Positions 46,501 through 59,722 of a stretch of DNA of 64,000 nt are shown one piece after another. Origin of the DNA: Adineta steineri (lineage: Eukaryota > Rotifera > Eurotatoria > Adinetida > Adinetidae); assembly GCA_905250115.1 (NCBI GenBank), contig CAJNOI010000057.1, positions 1 to 64,000 on the forward strand. Reading direction: 5' to 3'. The translations under genes were made by a program, and so were the position numbers. The notes below the pieces were generated by a model. The model worked only from the letters and a program-made list of their open reading frames with translations. It did no database searches and was not told the DNA's origin. The stretch's first letter is position 1, and each line of letters starts with the position of its first letter.

Positions 46501-48268
46501 TTACTTGAATATTTTCATTTATGAGATTTTCTTCACCATTTTTTTTCAATCTAAATTTATTAAATCAAAATATGATCAATCACGAAACATTACATACCGT
46601 AGTAGAATTTTGTCATATAAAGTTGTTGTAACTTTTGATCGAATATCATCAGTATTATCAGAAATTTTATTATTTATTTGTTTTCTAACTTGTATCGGAT
46701 TCTTTTTAATCGGTATTGATTTAATATTAGATGTAATTGACGAAGATACAACTTTTGATTTATTTGTATTATTAATCGATGATAATGATCGTGTTAAATC
46801 TTTCGGTTGATTTTTTAATAATAGTATTGCTTGTTTTGATGATGATCGAAGAATTTTATATGATGGATGTTGATTCATCCAACGAGATAAATCTTCTATT
46901 TGAGGAACTAAGTTTTTTTCAAGGATTTTGTTAGTTTTACATTCATATAATAAAATATCTTCACGAGATGGAATTTCTTCATTATCCTAATTTGATTAAA
47001 TAAGATAAAATCCAATTAGAAATTTTTTATAGTACTACTTTGCTTCGTTGAATAGATTGTAATGTATCATTAATATGACGACGAATACAATCAGATGAAC
47101 AATACATCCAATCTGATTTCGATTGATTATTACAATTTTTAACAATACAATTCGTTTGTATTTTCTAAAATATGTGAGAATTTTTTCGATTTCAAATACA
47201 TATTTTCATCTATAATATTTACTATGAATGAATCTTGTTGAAATGAACTATTTCGCTTTAGTTTTTTCTTTAATCCATTGTGTAAAACACGTTTTTCTTT
47301 AGTTTTTGAAGATTTACGATGGAAATGTTTTCGTTTTGTTAGAATTGATTTATCCGTTGATTTCACGGTAGAATGTGATACATCTAGCAATATGTTTAAA
47401 ATAATAAATGTACTTGCCATGGCTCTATTAAGGAATCTCTTATGAAAATAGATAGCTTCTCTATTTTCGATGTAGATTGAATCTTAGAAATGTTTCGTAT
47501 CTTTTTATTATAGAACATAACATTACCTTGACATAATGGACATATAAATTGATCAGTATGCATTTCAAGTATTTTCGCTTGCTCTTTAGTAATTCCAATA
47601 CTAGAATTCGCAAAATAAAACAAACCTTTTTCCAGTTTTAGTATGAAACAAATCGAATTCATTTACCAATCACCATGATACCAATTAGCACATGAATCAC
47701 AACGTAGCATAAGTCTTGAATGATCCCATGGTTTTTGACATATACACCAAAGACGACGATGTGCTTGATCATCATTATCATCTGATTTTTCACCATCATC
47801 ACCACCATCATCATCACTATCATCAATTGATAAATCAATGATATCGTGTGTATTGGAATTACTAGAACAGGGCCGCATATTATTCTTATTGAATGATGAT
47901 GAACCAGGAAGAGAAAAGATGGATTGATGAATCTCCTCATACATTCCTCGTTCGAGAGCACGATAATTTAATTTTGTTCGATTAGTACGTTGCGGATATG
48001 TTTTATGATTATTTTCATATGCGCTAAAATCATTGATATTCTACTCGTTTCTGATAAGAAGAAGAATAAATAAACTTAACTGTAAATCTTTTGTTGAATC
48101 ACTTTTTTTAACGTTTGATATACAGTGAATATTTGTATTATTGTTAGACAAACCTGCAATTTATGGAATAAGAAACAAGTGACTAATGGAAATATGAAGA
48201 GAAAAAGCCACTGCTATATGAAAACGAAATAAGAATATTTTCACACCTGTTGAAGAATGATTAATCAT
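43529..48268 (-). CDS. DIDO1: PHD-TFIIS-SPOC protein, DIDO1/PHF3 family
   Basis: Multi-exon, minus strand, start 48268 and stop 43529. Domain order: an acidic stretch (DLSIDDSDDDGGDDG); a PHD finger split by an intron (LWCICQKPWDHSRLMLRCDSCANWYHGD | CIGITKEQ.. FICPLC); a zinc-like motif CIVKNCNNQSKSDWMYCSSDC also found in DIDO1; the TFIIS central domain (KVTTTLYDKILLR .. KFRSLLANISN .. NEITAKEIVAM); an acidic linker; and a SPOC domain (WRGLIRPSDIKIP .. FLPVKF). The family binds H3K4me3 through the PHD and phosphorylated RNA polymerase II CTD through SPOC, acting in elongation and mRNA stability. No domain-breaking lesion seen. A piggyBac-like MITE lies in one intron (45091-45460). Exon joins at the far 3' end are less certain. 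Confidence 0.85.
45091..45460. mobile_element. piggyBac-like MITE in an intron
   Basis: 370 bp bounded by TTAACCCTTAAAA and its exact complement TTTTAAGGGTTAA. TTAA target sites with CCCT termini are the hallmark of piggyBac-type elements. No transposase ORF. It sits in an intron of the DIDO1-like gene, making that intron about 430 bp instead of the usual 55. Confidence 0.8.
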
Positions 48269-50977
48269 GTGTAAGAAAAACGAGAAGATAATGTAAATAA
48301 CTCGTCTTAGTAACAATAAAATCTACTTTTTATTTGCTAAACTACATAAGTATTTTTCGAAATCAAATTTAGCGCGAACAAATCAATCATTCAATTTTCA
48401 TTTCGTTCTATTAAATATCACATCGGAATTTAAATATCTAACGTCGAGTTAGTTAGCTAGTTAGTTATTTGTTAATATAATTCATTTTGATAGATGAACA
48501 TCAAATGAGAATTGTTGGGTAAAATTGGATATTCGTGTTTTTATTGTGCCTCAGTTGTGAATATCCTTTATTACTTACCATCGTAAAATATTCGATTTTT
48601 TTTGTCATACATATAATGTTTTTTCTATTTTCATATGAACTGTAAATCTATTTATGAACGAAAATTTTTCGATATTACAAAAGAGGTCGCCAATATTCAA
48701 TTTAAATAAGTTTTAGTATTTAATCTACCTTTAACCAGTGCAATAAAATAAAAATAGATTTTGTTATCTATTATCATATCTTTTAAAAAAGTATCGAGCA
48801 TGCATATATCGATTTTGAATTGTTAATTGTAGTAAGCAATTTTATAGCGAGTTTGATGATTATTTACCTTTCGGCATACCCTTTGAAATATTATTCATAT
48901 ACTGAATATTCTTCGAAAAACGACATTTCCAAAATTTCAAATGAAATATTGTTAGAACAGTTAGAGATGTGAGTATCTATTGTTCTTTAGATTCATAAAT
49001 TTAAACAAAAAATTGTCCTATATTTTATCAATCATATGATGACTAATGATTAGTAACAAGTTATTGGCCTTGTTTTCAATTCGTTTGCGAGTAGTAAGTT
49101 GTTCATGCACTCGATATGTATCTTTTTTATCAATAACCAATCATTTATCAAGCTTATTTGAGCGTCGTTAGGTCTTGATGATAGTTATTCATTGATTTTA
49201 GTATTTGTTAAGAATATTTCATATAGAAAAACAGAAGATTCAATACGAGAAATATTTTATACAATCGAACTTGTCTTATCATTTTATATTATATTTAATT
49301 ATCAAACAGAAAATTCCAAAATATATCTATAAATACAAATCGGAATTTAAATGTCATATTAGATGGAGTATTCTAAAATATGTGTATGAACAATCAATGA
49401 ATGATTGAATTATTTTATTTTTATTTCATAGTCCATCATAACAAGTTATTGATTTAATAAAATAACTAGGTGGCACCCGAATCGAGCTTGTATGCAAAAA
49501 ATTGATGCGAAACCTTTTCAATTATCACAAAAGTAATAAATCGTACATAAAAATAGTTTTGTTTATTATTCTTTCTGTAAACATTGAATCAACTTCTTTT
49601 AAAATAATCGAATTACTTCATTCTTTTCTTAAGAAAAAGAAATCTTACGGAGGAATATGTAAATATAGTGCTCTGCATTACATTCAAAGCTTCCAATGCG
49701 TCAAAATACAAATATTTCATATATTAGCAAAACTCTTTCGATTTTTAATTCTTCAATGTCGAATGAAAAGCTCTTTTTATGAGCAGTAGATCGAGAATAA
49801 AATATTTTTGTAAGATAAAATATGATGGAGAAGATGATTGAAAATTTATTTTTTAAAACATTTTCTAAGTCATCTAATTATTAGTTTCTTACATATTTAA
49901 TCACTTATTCATTTTCGGTGAATTATCTTGACTCAAAATAAAAACAAAAATATACATTCATCCATCAGAATAATTCTAAAAATGAAAGATTAAATGATAG
50001 TATAAAATAGGGCATAGTATCTAGGACAAGAATAAATAGAGTAAAATTTAGTTCTTTTTGGTGGATAGATAGATGTAAATAAGAACATAATATATATTGT
50101 TTACTTTTCACATCCCAAGAGATGTATAAGAAATTAACTTTATTTCGTTTTCACTTTATTCTTTTTCATCCTTTCTAGTTCGTTAATTATTCTTACCATC
50201 TTCAGTGTGAAAATAGAGGAAAACCAGTATTTATACTTACACACTCTCAAGATGGTTAAAGAGTAAAATGCATTTTTATCGATACTCTATTTCAAAGAGC
50301 TTTTTTAATAATGAAAGGCTTATTTCAGATAAAAAAATATCTTTCTAACAGTGTCTTCTAATATATTTCTTTATAATCTACTTTTCTATAGACTCTAATA
50401 GTCATATCATTGTGGAATGGAATGATCAATGAAACAGAAGATTTCTTTAAGATTGCTAACTGTATCTGTAGAAGCCTTTCTGTTTATAGAAGTCATTTAT
50501 TCATTGCATCATATTCCCTATTGAAAGATGAGATTTCTGTTGTTATTTGATCTTATCTATTTAAAAAAATAGTAAGACAACTGTTACGTATTTCTAACAA
50601 ATAATAGTTATCTATGTGATGTTTTTCTGTAGTAGAGAATGGTGACTAAAGATAGATATGGCTGTGAATATTTTATTCATCGTCATTGATACATCAACCC
50701 ACAAGCACGGTACAATACGCTAAATTTCTATTGATATTTACAATCTGTATCATATTCCAATAAGCTTGTTATAGTAAAACGCAAATTGTTTATTTTAGTT
50801 CAAATGCATAGAAGATATATTTTATATTTGCTAGTAACTCAGAATTATCGTCGCAATACATATTAAATGTGAAAAGAAGCTGTTTTATTTAGTCTTTCTG
50901 TAAAAACTACAAGAAAAATAATCGGATGATTGTCTTTAGATATTGATTCGTCATCCAAATACATTTATTATTACCAT
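48269..50977. other. intergenic, nothing recognised
   Basis: AT-rich. ORFs at 49205-49408 and 49502-49789 lack any recognisable features. A single TGTGGG-type arm (acacactctcaagatgg) is at 50239-50255. Confidence 0.5.
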
Positions 50978-53667
50978 TCACGGTTTTCTTTCACTTCTAT
51001 TGCGTCTAATAAATCCATTAATTTTATGCTTAGCGTCATCTTCGATATAATTAGATCCGATATTCAGTTCGGTGAGTGTCTTGATAAAAAAATGAAGCTA
51101 ATGACACGATACAGTTGAAGAAATAGTGACAATTACTCTGTTATGTTGCAATGCATCACTGAAATGTTGTCCTCCAACATATCCAATATCATTACACCAG
51201 AGGTCTAGTGTAGTAAGTGTCTAAATGAACATGTGAAGGTAAAGATATGATATAGATGAAGTCATAATAACAAATACTGTGTTGCATCGTAATGCATCGG
51301 CCAAATGTTGTGCTCCAACAACTTCGCAGCGAATATTACCGAGATTCAGTATAGTGAGTGTCTACATGAAAAAGTGAAAGTAAAGATCCGATATAAATGA
51401 AGAGAGAATGATAATTACCTTATTGTGCTGTAATGCATAGGCCAAATGCTGTGCTCCAACATCACCCATTTGATAACTATTTTGGAGAACTAATGTCGTG
51501 AGCGTCTAGACGGAAAAAAAACCGAGCTAAAGACACGATACAGTTGAGAACATAACGAGAATTACTGTGTTATGCAGTAATGCATCACTCAAATGTTGCG
51601 CTCCAACATATCCGATTCCACCTGACGCGAGCTGTAGTGTGGTAAGTGTCTAGAAGAAAACGTGGAGGTGGAAACATGTTGCAGTTAAGGAGATAGTGAA
51701 AATTACTGTATTATGTTGTAATGCATGAGCCAAATGTTGTGCTCCCACATCTCCGATTTCATTAGTGCTGAGATCTAGTGTGACGAGTGTCTAGAGAGAA
51801 ATGGGCAAGTAAAGACGCTATATAGATAAAGAGAGAATGACATTTACTGTATTGTGCTGTAGTGCATGAGCCAAATGTTGTGCTCCAATCTCACCGATGG
51901 GATTACTTTGGAGATCTAGTGTCGTGAGTGTCTAAATGAAAAAGTGGAAATAAAGGCACGATATTTGAAAACAGAGTAACAATTACTGCGTTCCGTTGTA
52001 ATGCATCAGCCAAATGTTGCACTCCAATATCTCCGATTTTGTTAAATTGGAGTTCTAGTGTGGTGAGTGTCTAGATGAAAAAGTGGAGGTAAAGACAGAG
52101 TATAGCTAAAGCGAGAGCGACAATTACTGTATTGTATCGTAATGCATCAGCTAAATGTCGTGCTGTAACATCTCCGATTTTATTAGTTCTGAGATTTAGT
52201 GTAGTAAGCGTCTATATGAAAAAATACAGAAAAATATACGATACAGTTAAAGGGAGGGTGGTAATTACTGTGTTATATAGTAATCCATCACCTAAATGTT
52301 GTGCTGCAACATCTCCGATATCATTATATCCAAGATTTAANNNNNNNNNNAGTGTCTAGATGAAAAAGTACAGGTAACGATACGATACAGTTAAAGAGAG
52401 ATAGTAGTAGTTACTTTGTTGTGCTGTAATGCATCAGCCAAATGTTGTACTCCAGTATCTCCGATTTTATTACGTGAGATATCGAGTGTGATGAGAGTCT
52501 AGATGAGAAAGTGAAAATAAAGATATGTTATAGTTAAAGAGAGAATGACAATTACTGCGTTGTGCTGCAATGCATTACTCATATGTTTTGCTCCAACATC
52601 TCCGATTTGATTCTCAAGGAGAAGGAGTTTCGTGAGTGTCTAGATGAGAAAATGATGGTAAATAGATGATATAGATGAAGAGAGAATGACACTTACTGTG
52701 TTATGTCGTAATCCATTCGCCAAATATTCTGCTCCAACAGGTCCAATAGAATTCTGATTGAGATTTAGTGTGAGGAGTGTCTAGATAAAAAAGTAGAGAT
52801 AAAGACATGATACATTTAGAAACGGAGTGGCAATTACTGTGTTGCACTGTAATGCAGTACCCAAATGTTGTGCTTCAAGATCTCCGATTTCATTTTCTGA
52901 GAGATCTAGAGAGGTCAGTGTCTAAATGAAAAGATGCAAGAAAGATATAAGATGAACGAAAAGGCAGAATAATTGGTTGCTGTTATTTGCGTTTAATTTA
53001 GTGAAATGAATATGTCTTTGACGTAGTACGCTGTACAGTGCTCAAGATTGTCGTATGAACATTCAGGCGAAAAGATACTACGAGGAGTGAAGCATGTTTA
53101 TAAATTTGTCACCTGTTAGTTTCTGTTATTCTTCTATAGGGTTACATCATGTTTGTAGATGACAATGTAGTGCAGTGATAGTTTCAACAGTATTAGAGTA
53201 AAGTGAATTATTTATTAGTATCCTATGAATATGACAAAGTTAATGTGGGTGTTGTTGTAAGTCAATCTTCTCCCTCTTTACATCCAGTCTTCCATACTAT
53301 CAGAAGAACATTTATGTAAGATTAAGAGTGTTTGGATACATGTGAAAAAATAAATAATAATTTTTTGTCCTTTTTTCGTTCTTATCGAAATATTGTATGT
53401 CTATGACATCGTATCTAGTTTGAAACGTGAAATATTTAGCTGAGATTGAAAGGAATGCAAAATAATTTGAAAGTCAATAGATAAAAATTAGACTGATCAT
53501 AGAAAAAAGTTTACCTGATATCGATCATAAGTGTCTATGATGCTATTGAGGTGTTGACACACATTTCTCATTGAGCATACAACTGTGTAAGCCGTTTGAT
53601 GATCCAAAACTCGGTAGATAATTTCTACCGGTAATGTAAGAATGTTGACGGCAGTTTGGTTTACCAT
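50978..53667 (-). CDS. F-box protein with 13 one-exon leucine-rich repeats
   Basis: First exon 53667-53515 (51 codons) encodes an F-box-like segment (ILTLPVEIIYRVLDHQT..). After a 593-bp intron follow 13 exons of 84 bp (two of 87, one including the N gap), each exactly one 28-residue repeat of type TLTTLDLxxNxIGDxGAQHLADALQHN, all phase 0. A last exon 51079-50978 ends RRNRSERKP and stop. Total about 450 residues. Exon spans from the 3' side: 51137-51220, 51278-51361, 51419-51505, 51566-51649, 51707-51790, 51848-51931, 51987-52070, 52128-52211, 52269-52355, 52415-52498, 52556-52639, 52697-52780, 52838-52921. Ribonuclease-inhibitor-type LRRs with an F-box suggest a substrate receptor for an SCF ubiquitin ligase. 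Confidence 0.8.
51137..52921. repeat. 141-bp tandem exon-intron repeat array
   Basis: Twelve to thirteen copies of an 84-bp exon plus ~57-bp intron. Intron text is also similar between copies (gtctagatgaaaaagtg .. gataaagacacgatataga), so the unit duplicated as DNA, not merely as protein repeats. Confidence 0.85.
52341..52350. other. assembly gap (10 N) inside an LRR exon
   Basis: Ten N interrupt the repeat exon 52269-52355. An 84-bp exon would need seven bases here, so the gap size is nominal. Collapse or expansion of the array at this point is possible. Confidence 0.95.
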
Positions 53668-54148
53668 TATAGATTGTTGATGAACTATTTGCTGTGTATA
53701 GGTTTATATGTTGATTGTATAATGTAATGTTGTTTTTTCTTCCCATTCAAAAAATACATGTGCGTCATGGATCATATATTTTATATGAGGTCGCAATTAC
53801 TAGTCAGACGAAAAAAATGAAAAATAAATAGGTCACTAAATCAATGATTCAATGGCAATAGGAATAATATAACTAATGTTTTTATTATGATTCGTTTAGG
53901 GATGTAAAATGATATATAATAGGCATACCTCTTGAAAAAAATAAAAAGATGAAAATTATTAATACTATAAATGTTGTGCTTCGCACTGCCTTGATAAATT
54001 ATGTTACATTTGCGTTTTAAAATAAATAAAAACCATTTTTTCAGTCATTATATAAACGTGAATAATCGTTTTTTGTATTTATTTCAATTTTTACACAGAA
54101 AAGAAAGAACAGTTACATCATACAAACAAAAACAAAAAAAAACGAAAT
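53668..54148. other. intergenic
   Basis: Upstream of the F-box-LRR start and downstream of the SMU1 stop. No further exon seen. Confidence 0.5.
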
Positions 54149-56268
54149 CTAAGATTTCCATAATTTTAATGTTCCATCTTCTGAAAATGTTGCTAGTAGA
54201 TTTTGATGCGGATGATGACATATTCCAATAACATCTTTCTCATGAACCTACAAAATAAAATTATCAAAAATTAATTTTCATTAATAAAAATCTTTAAACT
54301 TACCGATAAAACTTTCTCAAGTTTACCAGATTGTACACTAAAGCAATAAAGCATCATATCTTCACCACAACAATAAATCCATTCACCGCGCGGTGATACA
54401 CAACAACTAATAAAATCACCATTTTCTTTTTTTCCATTGGTAAAACTTCTTACAATCTATTTTTTCAAGAAAACAAAAAGTGAATAATATTCGTTTTGAA
54501 ATTAGATTTCTAGACTATTGTACATACTTGTCCTTGCATATTCATAATAACAACAGTATTACTTCGATTACATACAACAAATTGTTCAGGATTTTTTGCT
54601 AATAAATGAACACTATTAACAGTTATATCTGTACTTCCAAATGATTTAAATGTTGAAGTACATTCAGATGTTTTCATACTCCATAATTTCACCGATCCAT
54701 CTGAACTTGCACTTAAAAAAAAAATTTTATTTCATCATTAATCTTGTCATTCAACAAACCTTAAAACATTATGATTATCGATTGTAAAAATTGCATTATT
54801 AACAAAAGAAACATGTCCACGAAATTCTTTTATTGATTTGCCAGATTTTAATCCATGTATTCTAGAAATAATTGTAATTAGTTATAATTAAATTAAATTC
54901 TCTTTTTACCGAATAAAATGATCAAATGAAGTACTTAATAATTGTGTATTATCTTTTGAAAATGTTAAACTTGTTATACCTTTTAAATGCGCTTTATCAA
55001 ATTTTCTTAAACATTGTCCAGTTAAAATTTTCCAAACCTATTTTAAATAATTTATTTATTTAATTTGAATAATAATAATCAATAATATTACTTTAATTTG
55101 TCCATCTTGACTACCTGATGCTAACATTTCTGAATCTCGACTAAAACATAATGCTAAGACGGCACCATCCATAACCATAAATTGTTCTTGAGCTTGATAT
55201 TTAAGATCTTTACGAATTTTTCCTGTGGTAAAATTCCATACTTCAATAATTCCATCGATTGATCCAGTTACAAGATATTGACCATCAGGCGAAAAACGTG
55301 CACATTCAACATGAGCTTTCGTACCAAACTACAATAAAAATATAATGAATTTTTCGTATTTCAAAAAAAAATAATACAAACTTTCATCACACGACCTAAT
55401 TGACTTGGATATTTTTCTTCTTCTTGTTCACGTACTTGAGCTTTACCACGAAACAAATCAATTGAAGTACCTACAAAGTAAATCAGTCATAGATGATAAT
55501 TAATTGAAATAAATGGATTTCTACCTGGTGGTAAAAGTCCTTGATGTTGTTGCCATTTAAGTGCTTGACCCAAAAGAGCAAGTAAACGTGAAGCAGGTAC
55601 AACACTGACTTCACCTGAAAGAGCTGTTGCAATAGCTTGACGACGTTTTTCTTTATTCTGCCCTTCAGCATAAGCCTAATAAACAGAAAAAAAAGAAAAA
55701 TTATTATTTCAAATTAAATATAAACTAACTTCTCTTGGATCAAAATAAGAACGTGTAAGTAAATCTTCTAAATGAACATAACGATCAGGTTGTTGTTGTT
55801 TAAGTATTATCATTGGATCTGTTTGACGTAATAAAGTACGTGCTGCTCCTAATTCACGTAATTCAATTAATTCAATAACAATCTAAATTAAAATAAATCT
55901 CAAAAAATTTTGTTTTTCTATAAATTATTCTTACTTGTTCATAGAGATCAATGAGTTTATTATCAGGTAATTTAAGTGATTGAATAGTTTGTAAAACAGT
56001 ATCCCAATGACCATTATTTATTTCACTACTAAAACTTTCAATTGAATCAACAGTATTTAATGATATACCACTTTCTTCCTAAATGAAATTATATACATAT
56101 ATCATTAAAATCTCTTTTTTTCTTACTTGTAATTGACTTAGAGTACGTAATAGATTATTTTCTTTGAGATATTGTTGTATGAGACGAATAACACTAAGAA
56201 GAAAAGTATGAATAGATCTATATAATTATATCTTAAACTTACTCAGCTGATTCAATTTCAAGTGACAT
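54149..56268 (-). CDS. SMU1: SMU1 spliceosome-associated WD40 protein
   Basis: Multi-exon, minus strand, start 56268 (MSLEIESAD), stop 54149, about 510 residues as in other animals. N-terminal LisH/CTLH helices ([36 protein letters not shown]), the conserved linker [27 protein letters not shown] and [21 protein letters not shown], then seven WD40 blades (for example [54 protein letters not shown]) ending [12 protein letters not shown]. The family works with RED in pre-mRNA splicing, affecting activation of the B complex and alternative splicing. No lesion seen. Confidence 0.95.
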
Positions 56269-56330
56269 ATTTTATTTGTGTATATCTTAAAAACTTTATC
56301 TAAAAAACAAAAATAAAATTCATGACTATT

Positions 56331-58033
56331 TCACAGATTTCCATTAGGATTAGTTTTCTTTTCTAAACGATTTTCAATTAATTTAACAACGTCATTTAAT
56401 TCTAATTGATATATATGTAAACCTTTTGTTGTTGCAATTATAATTTCATCAATACCATCATTTGTAAAATCATATGCTAGTATACCATATGCAGATGCTG
56501 ATAATGATAAAACACGACAAACAGGAAATGTTTCACCAATAAATGTTAAACCATCGTTCGCATTAGATTTACAATTATCTATTGGTATACGACAAATAAA
56601 ACATGATTTACCAAAGGTACCTAATATTATTTCATTTTTTCCATCAAGATCAATATCACATATACAACTTGATGTAATACAATCTTGAGAATCAGTACCA
56701 GCTAGTACAACTGAATCAGTCAAATGATTTTTAATAACATCTCTATAAATAACAGCTTGTTCAAGAGCACTAGTGACAAGTAAATGAGGTTGTTCATCTA
56801 GAAAATATTGTCATTTTATATTTAAAATTATTTGTATAATATATATATATGTACCTTCACGTGGTTTTTGATTATGATAGAAAAATTTCACAGTACTTAT
56901 AAAACTATCATATTCAAGTGTTTTATGTACAGTTTTTGGTGATCCATCTGTTGGTACTTCTGTTATATATAAATCAAGTAAACCATTTGAATGACCACAT
57001 GCAATTAATCGTTGTTTTAATTGATTTGTTTGAGGATCAGATATTGTCAATATATCCATTGCACATACACTAAGACAATAGAAAATTTTCTGAAATTATA
57101 TTCAACAATTTTGTCTTACTTTCCAGTCGTATGTTTAAGTTCGGGAAGATAAAAATCAATTATTCTGTTTATCTCTTGTAATGATCGTTCATTTTTCTAT
57201 AGAATAAAATAAAAATATTCAATCACATTTGAAAACTAGTAATATACTAATCGCTCAAGTTCTCAATTTTCTTTTTCGAATCACCCTTCATCAATCTTAT
57301 GACACATAGCACTATTTTATTTTCTTACTTCACTATAAAACGATAATTTATCACCTCCAGCGACGACTAGAATAACTTCATTTTCATTAGTTGTTACATT
57401 TTTCGTACTGGAAAAAGAAAAATATCAGATATTGAATTATTTCAAATAATTTCCTTGACATACATTATTGTTTTAAGAAATTTCGGAGCATATGTCATTG
57501 GACGATTTTGCATTGATGATTCTATATAAAATATGTAAAAACAAAAAACGTTTTTTTCATAGTATATTACTTGTATTATTATCTACAATTTGAACACGAT
57601 CAAAATAAAAACTTGTACAATCATCACTATTCTAAATGAAAAATGAAAAAATCTAGTCGAAGTAAAATAAAATAATAACATACTGATGGACCAGTAGTTT
57701 TAGCATAACCATATATAATTGCTGGAGATGTATTATGTTTTGATATAGGTAATATTTCCACACTTAATATTCGACAATCAGCTAAGAAATTAAATCAAAA
57801 AATTAAAATAATTCATTTAAATCATATAATTTACATTGAAAATCTTGTAAAGTTATTGGATATGCTTTACATTCATTTGTTCCTTGATTATATTCAACAC
57901 CAACACCAGCACCATCGAGACCAATAAGAAAGATTTGTTGATTTCCAGTTGTAGGATTTCGATATAAATGTAGAGTATTTATATTCGGTTGACATTTAAG
58001 AGGTTGAAAAAATATTTCTTTTAATGAAAACAT
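56331..58033 (-). CDS. KPTN: kaptin, KICSTOR complex subunit
   Basis: Multi-exon, minus strand, start 58033 (MFSLKEIFFQPL..), stop 56331, about 440 residues, close to vertebrate kaptin. Recognition rests on the C-terminal half: HLLVTSALEQAVIYRDVI, the SDQ-like LAGTDSQDCITSSCICDIDL then DGKNEIILGTFGKS (FG-GAP/integrin-like beta-propeller calcium loop), and AYDFTNDGIDEIIIATTKGL then HIYQLEL. Kaptin with ITFG2, C12orf66 and SZT2 forms KICSTOR, which anchors GATOR1 on lysosomes to restrain mTORC1 when nutrients are low. The gene ends 63 bp upstream of the SMU1 start on the same strand, a very tight tandem arrangement. Confidence 0.88.
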
Positions 58034-58514
58034 TATCTATAATAATAATCTATACGTTTACAATTCATGTTCTGTCTTCACTCCTATTTAAATTCGGAAC
58101 TAAAAGGAAGTCAAATCTAAATTCAAACTATGACTTTTACACAATAATCTCTAATCCAAGAGTTCATTTATCTAAGAAAGGATAATAAGTTCCTCTCAAT
58201 TATTAAAAAAATTTCTTTACCAAAAATTATCAGTTATTTTTTTGACTTACACAAATAACTTAAGATATGAAATATTTTAACGAAAAGCGACAAATCCATG
58301 AATTCATTCATTTGATTGAAAGAAAGAATGGCAAATAGGTAAAAGTCAAACGAACGAATCAGAATCTTTTATGTTCTGTCGACATGTTTATGATAAATTG
58401 TGTGTATGTGTATTTATGTTTTTTTTCTCTATGATTGTCTTTTTAAAAGAATTACTTTTTAGATTCGAAAGAAACAAAAAAAAACGTTTCATTAAATTTT
58501 AATAAAATTAAACA
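58034..58514. promoter_or_regulatory. divergent intergenic region KPTN / PSMA3
   Basis: 480 bp between the starts of kaptin (minus) and PSMA3 (plus); both promoters must lie here. No TATA box or other named site is convincing. Confidence 0.5.
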
Positions 58515-59722
58515 ATGTCATCAATTGGTTCTGGTGTATGTTGAAATTTATTTTATTAAATAAAAAAAATATCGATAATAAATATTTCTTTGATTAGTAT
58601 GATTTAAGTGCATCACAATTTTCACCTGATGGTCGAGTTTTTCAAGTTGAATATGCCAATAAAGCTGTTGAAGCAAGTGGAACAGTTGTAGCATTACGAT
58701 GCAAAGATGGTGTCGCTTTTGCTGTAGAAAAAATTATAACATCACGTCTCTATGAATCCGGTTCAAATAAACGTATTCATAATGTTGATAAACATATTGG
58801 AATGGTTTGTTTTTTGAAAGAAAAAAAATTTCTTTAATCGAACGATTTTTTCGTGTAGGCTGTTGCTGGTCTTCTTGCTGATGCTCGACAACTTTTAAGT
58901 GTTGCTCGTGATGAAGCTAAACAATATAAACATGATTATGGTGTATCAATTCCAGTTAAAGTATGTACAATAAAATACGATTATTTATTCAGAAAAAAAA
59001 TATTTCCAATTTTATTTTAGTATTTAGCAGATCGTCTTGCGATGTATATGCATGCTTATACTTTATATGGTTTTGTTCGACCATTTGGTTGTTTTATTCT
59101 CTTAGCTGCCTATGAAAGTGATGGTCCACAATTATATGGTGTTGAACCATCCGGTGTTACTTATGTAAAAAGAATTGAAGAAAAAATAAACTCGAATTTT
59201 ATTCTTTTTTTTGTTATTATAGGGTTATTATGGTATTGCAGTTGGTAAAGCACAACAAACAGCTAAGACTGAAATAGAAAAACTTAAAGTATATATTAAT
59301 AAAATAAAATAATTTTATATTTACTTTTTGATTTTTAGTTGTCGGAATTAAAATTAGAAGATGCTGTTAAAGAAGCAGCTAAAATGTAAATAAAAACAAA
59401 AGACATTTTTAATAAATAATTGAATTTCTTTTATTTAGTATTTATCAAGTACATGATGAAGTAAAAGATCGTATGTTTGAATTAGAATTAAGCTGGGTAG
59501 GACAACGTAAGTAGAATTAAATATAGATTTCGATTACCTACGATTTATATGAATATTTAGTTAATGATGGTAAACATGAAAGAGTACCAACACATATCTT
59601 TGATGATGCTGAAAAATTTGCTAAGGTATATATTATAATAATTTTATTTGATAATAGAATTTTATGATTATTCATTTTAGGCTTCATTGGAAGAAGCAGA
59701 TGATGAAGATGATGAAATGTAG
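58515..59722 (+). CDS. PSMA3: 20S proteasome subunit alpha-7
   Basis: Nine exons: 58515-58535, 58598-58804, 58859-58960, 59021-59164, 59223-59288, 59339-59385, 59439-59506, 59561-59625, 59681-59722. They join in frame to 253 residues. N-terminus [27 protein letters not shown] carries the proteasome alpha signature; [47 protein letters not shown] and [14 protein letters not shown] match PSMA3, and the acidic tail [10 protein letters not shown] is typical. It is an outer-ring structural subunit of the 20S core, not catalytic. All exons are under 210 bp with introns of 50-62 bp. Intact. Confidence 0.97.

Noticed and set aside
49205..49789. Two plus-strand ORFs of 67 and 95 codons
   Set aside because: AT-driven composition, no domain, no splice partners.
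51137..52921. Regular ~57-bp spacers between 84-bp repeats suggest a CRISPR-like array
   Set aside because: The repeats are phase-0 LRR-coding exons with proper splice sites, and the spacers are similar introns. The genome is eukaryotic.
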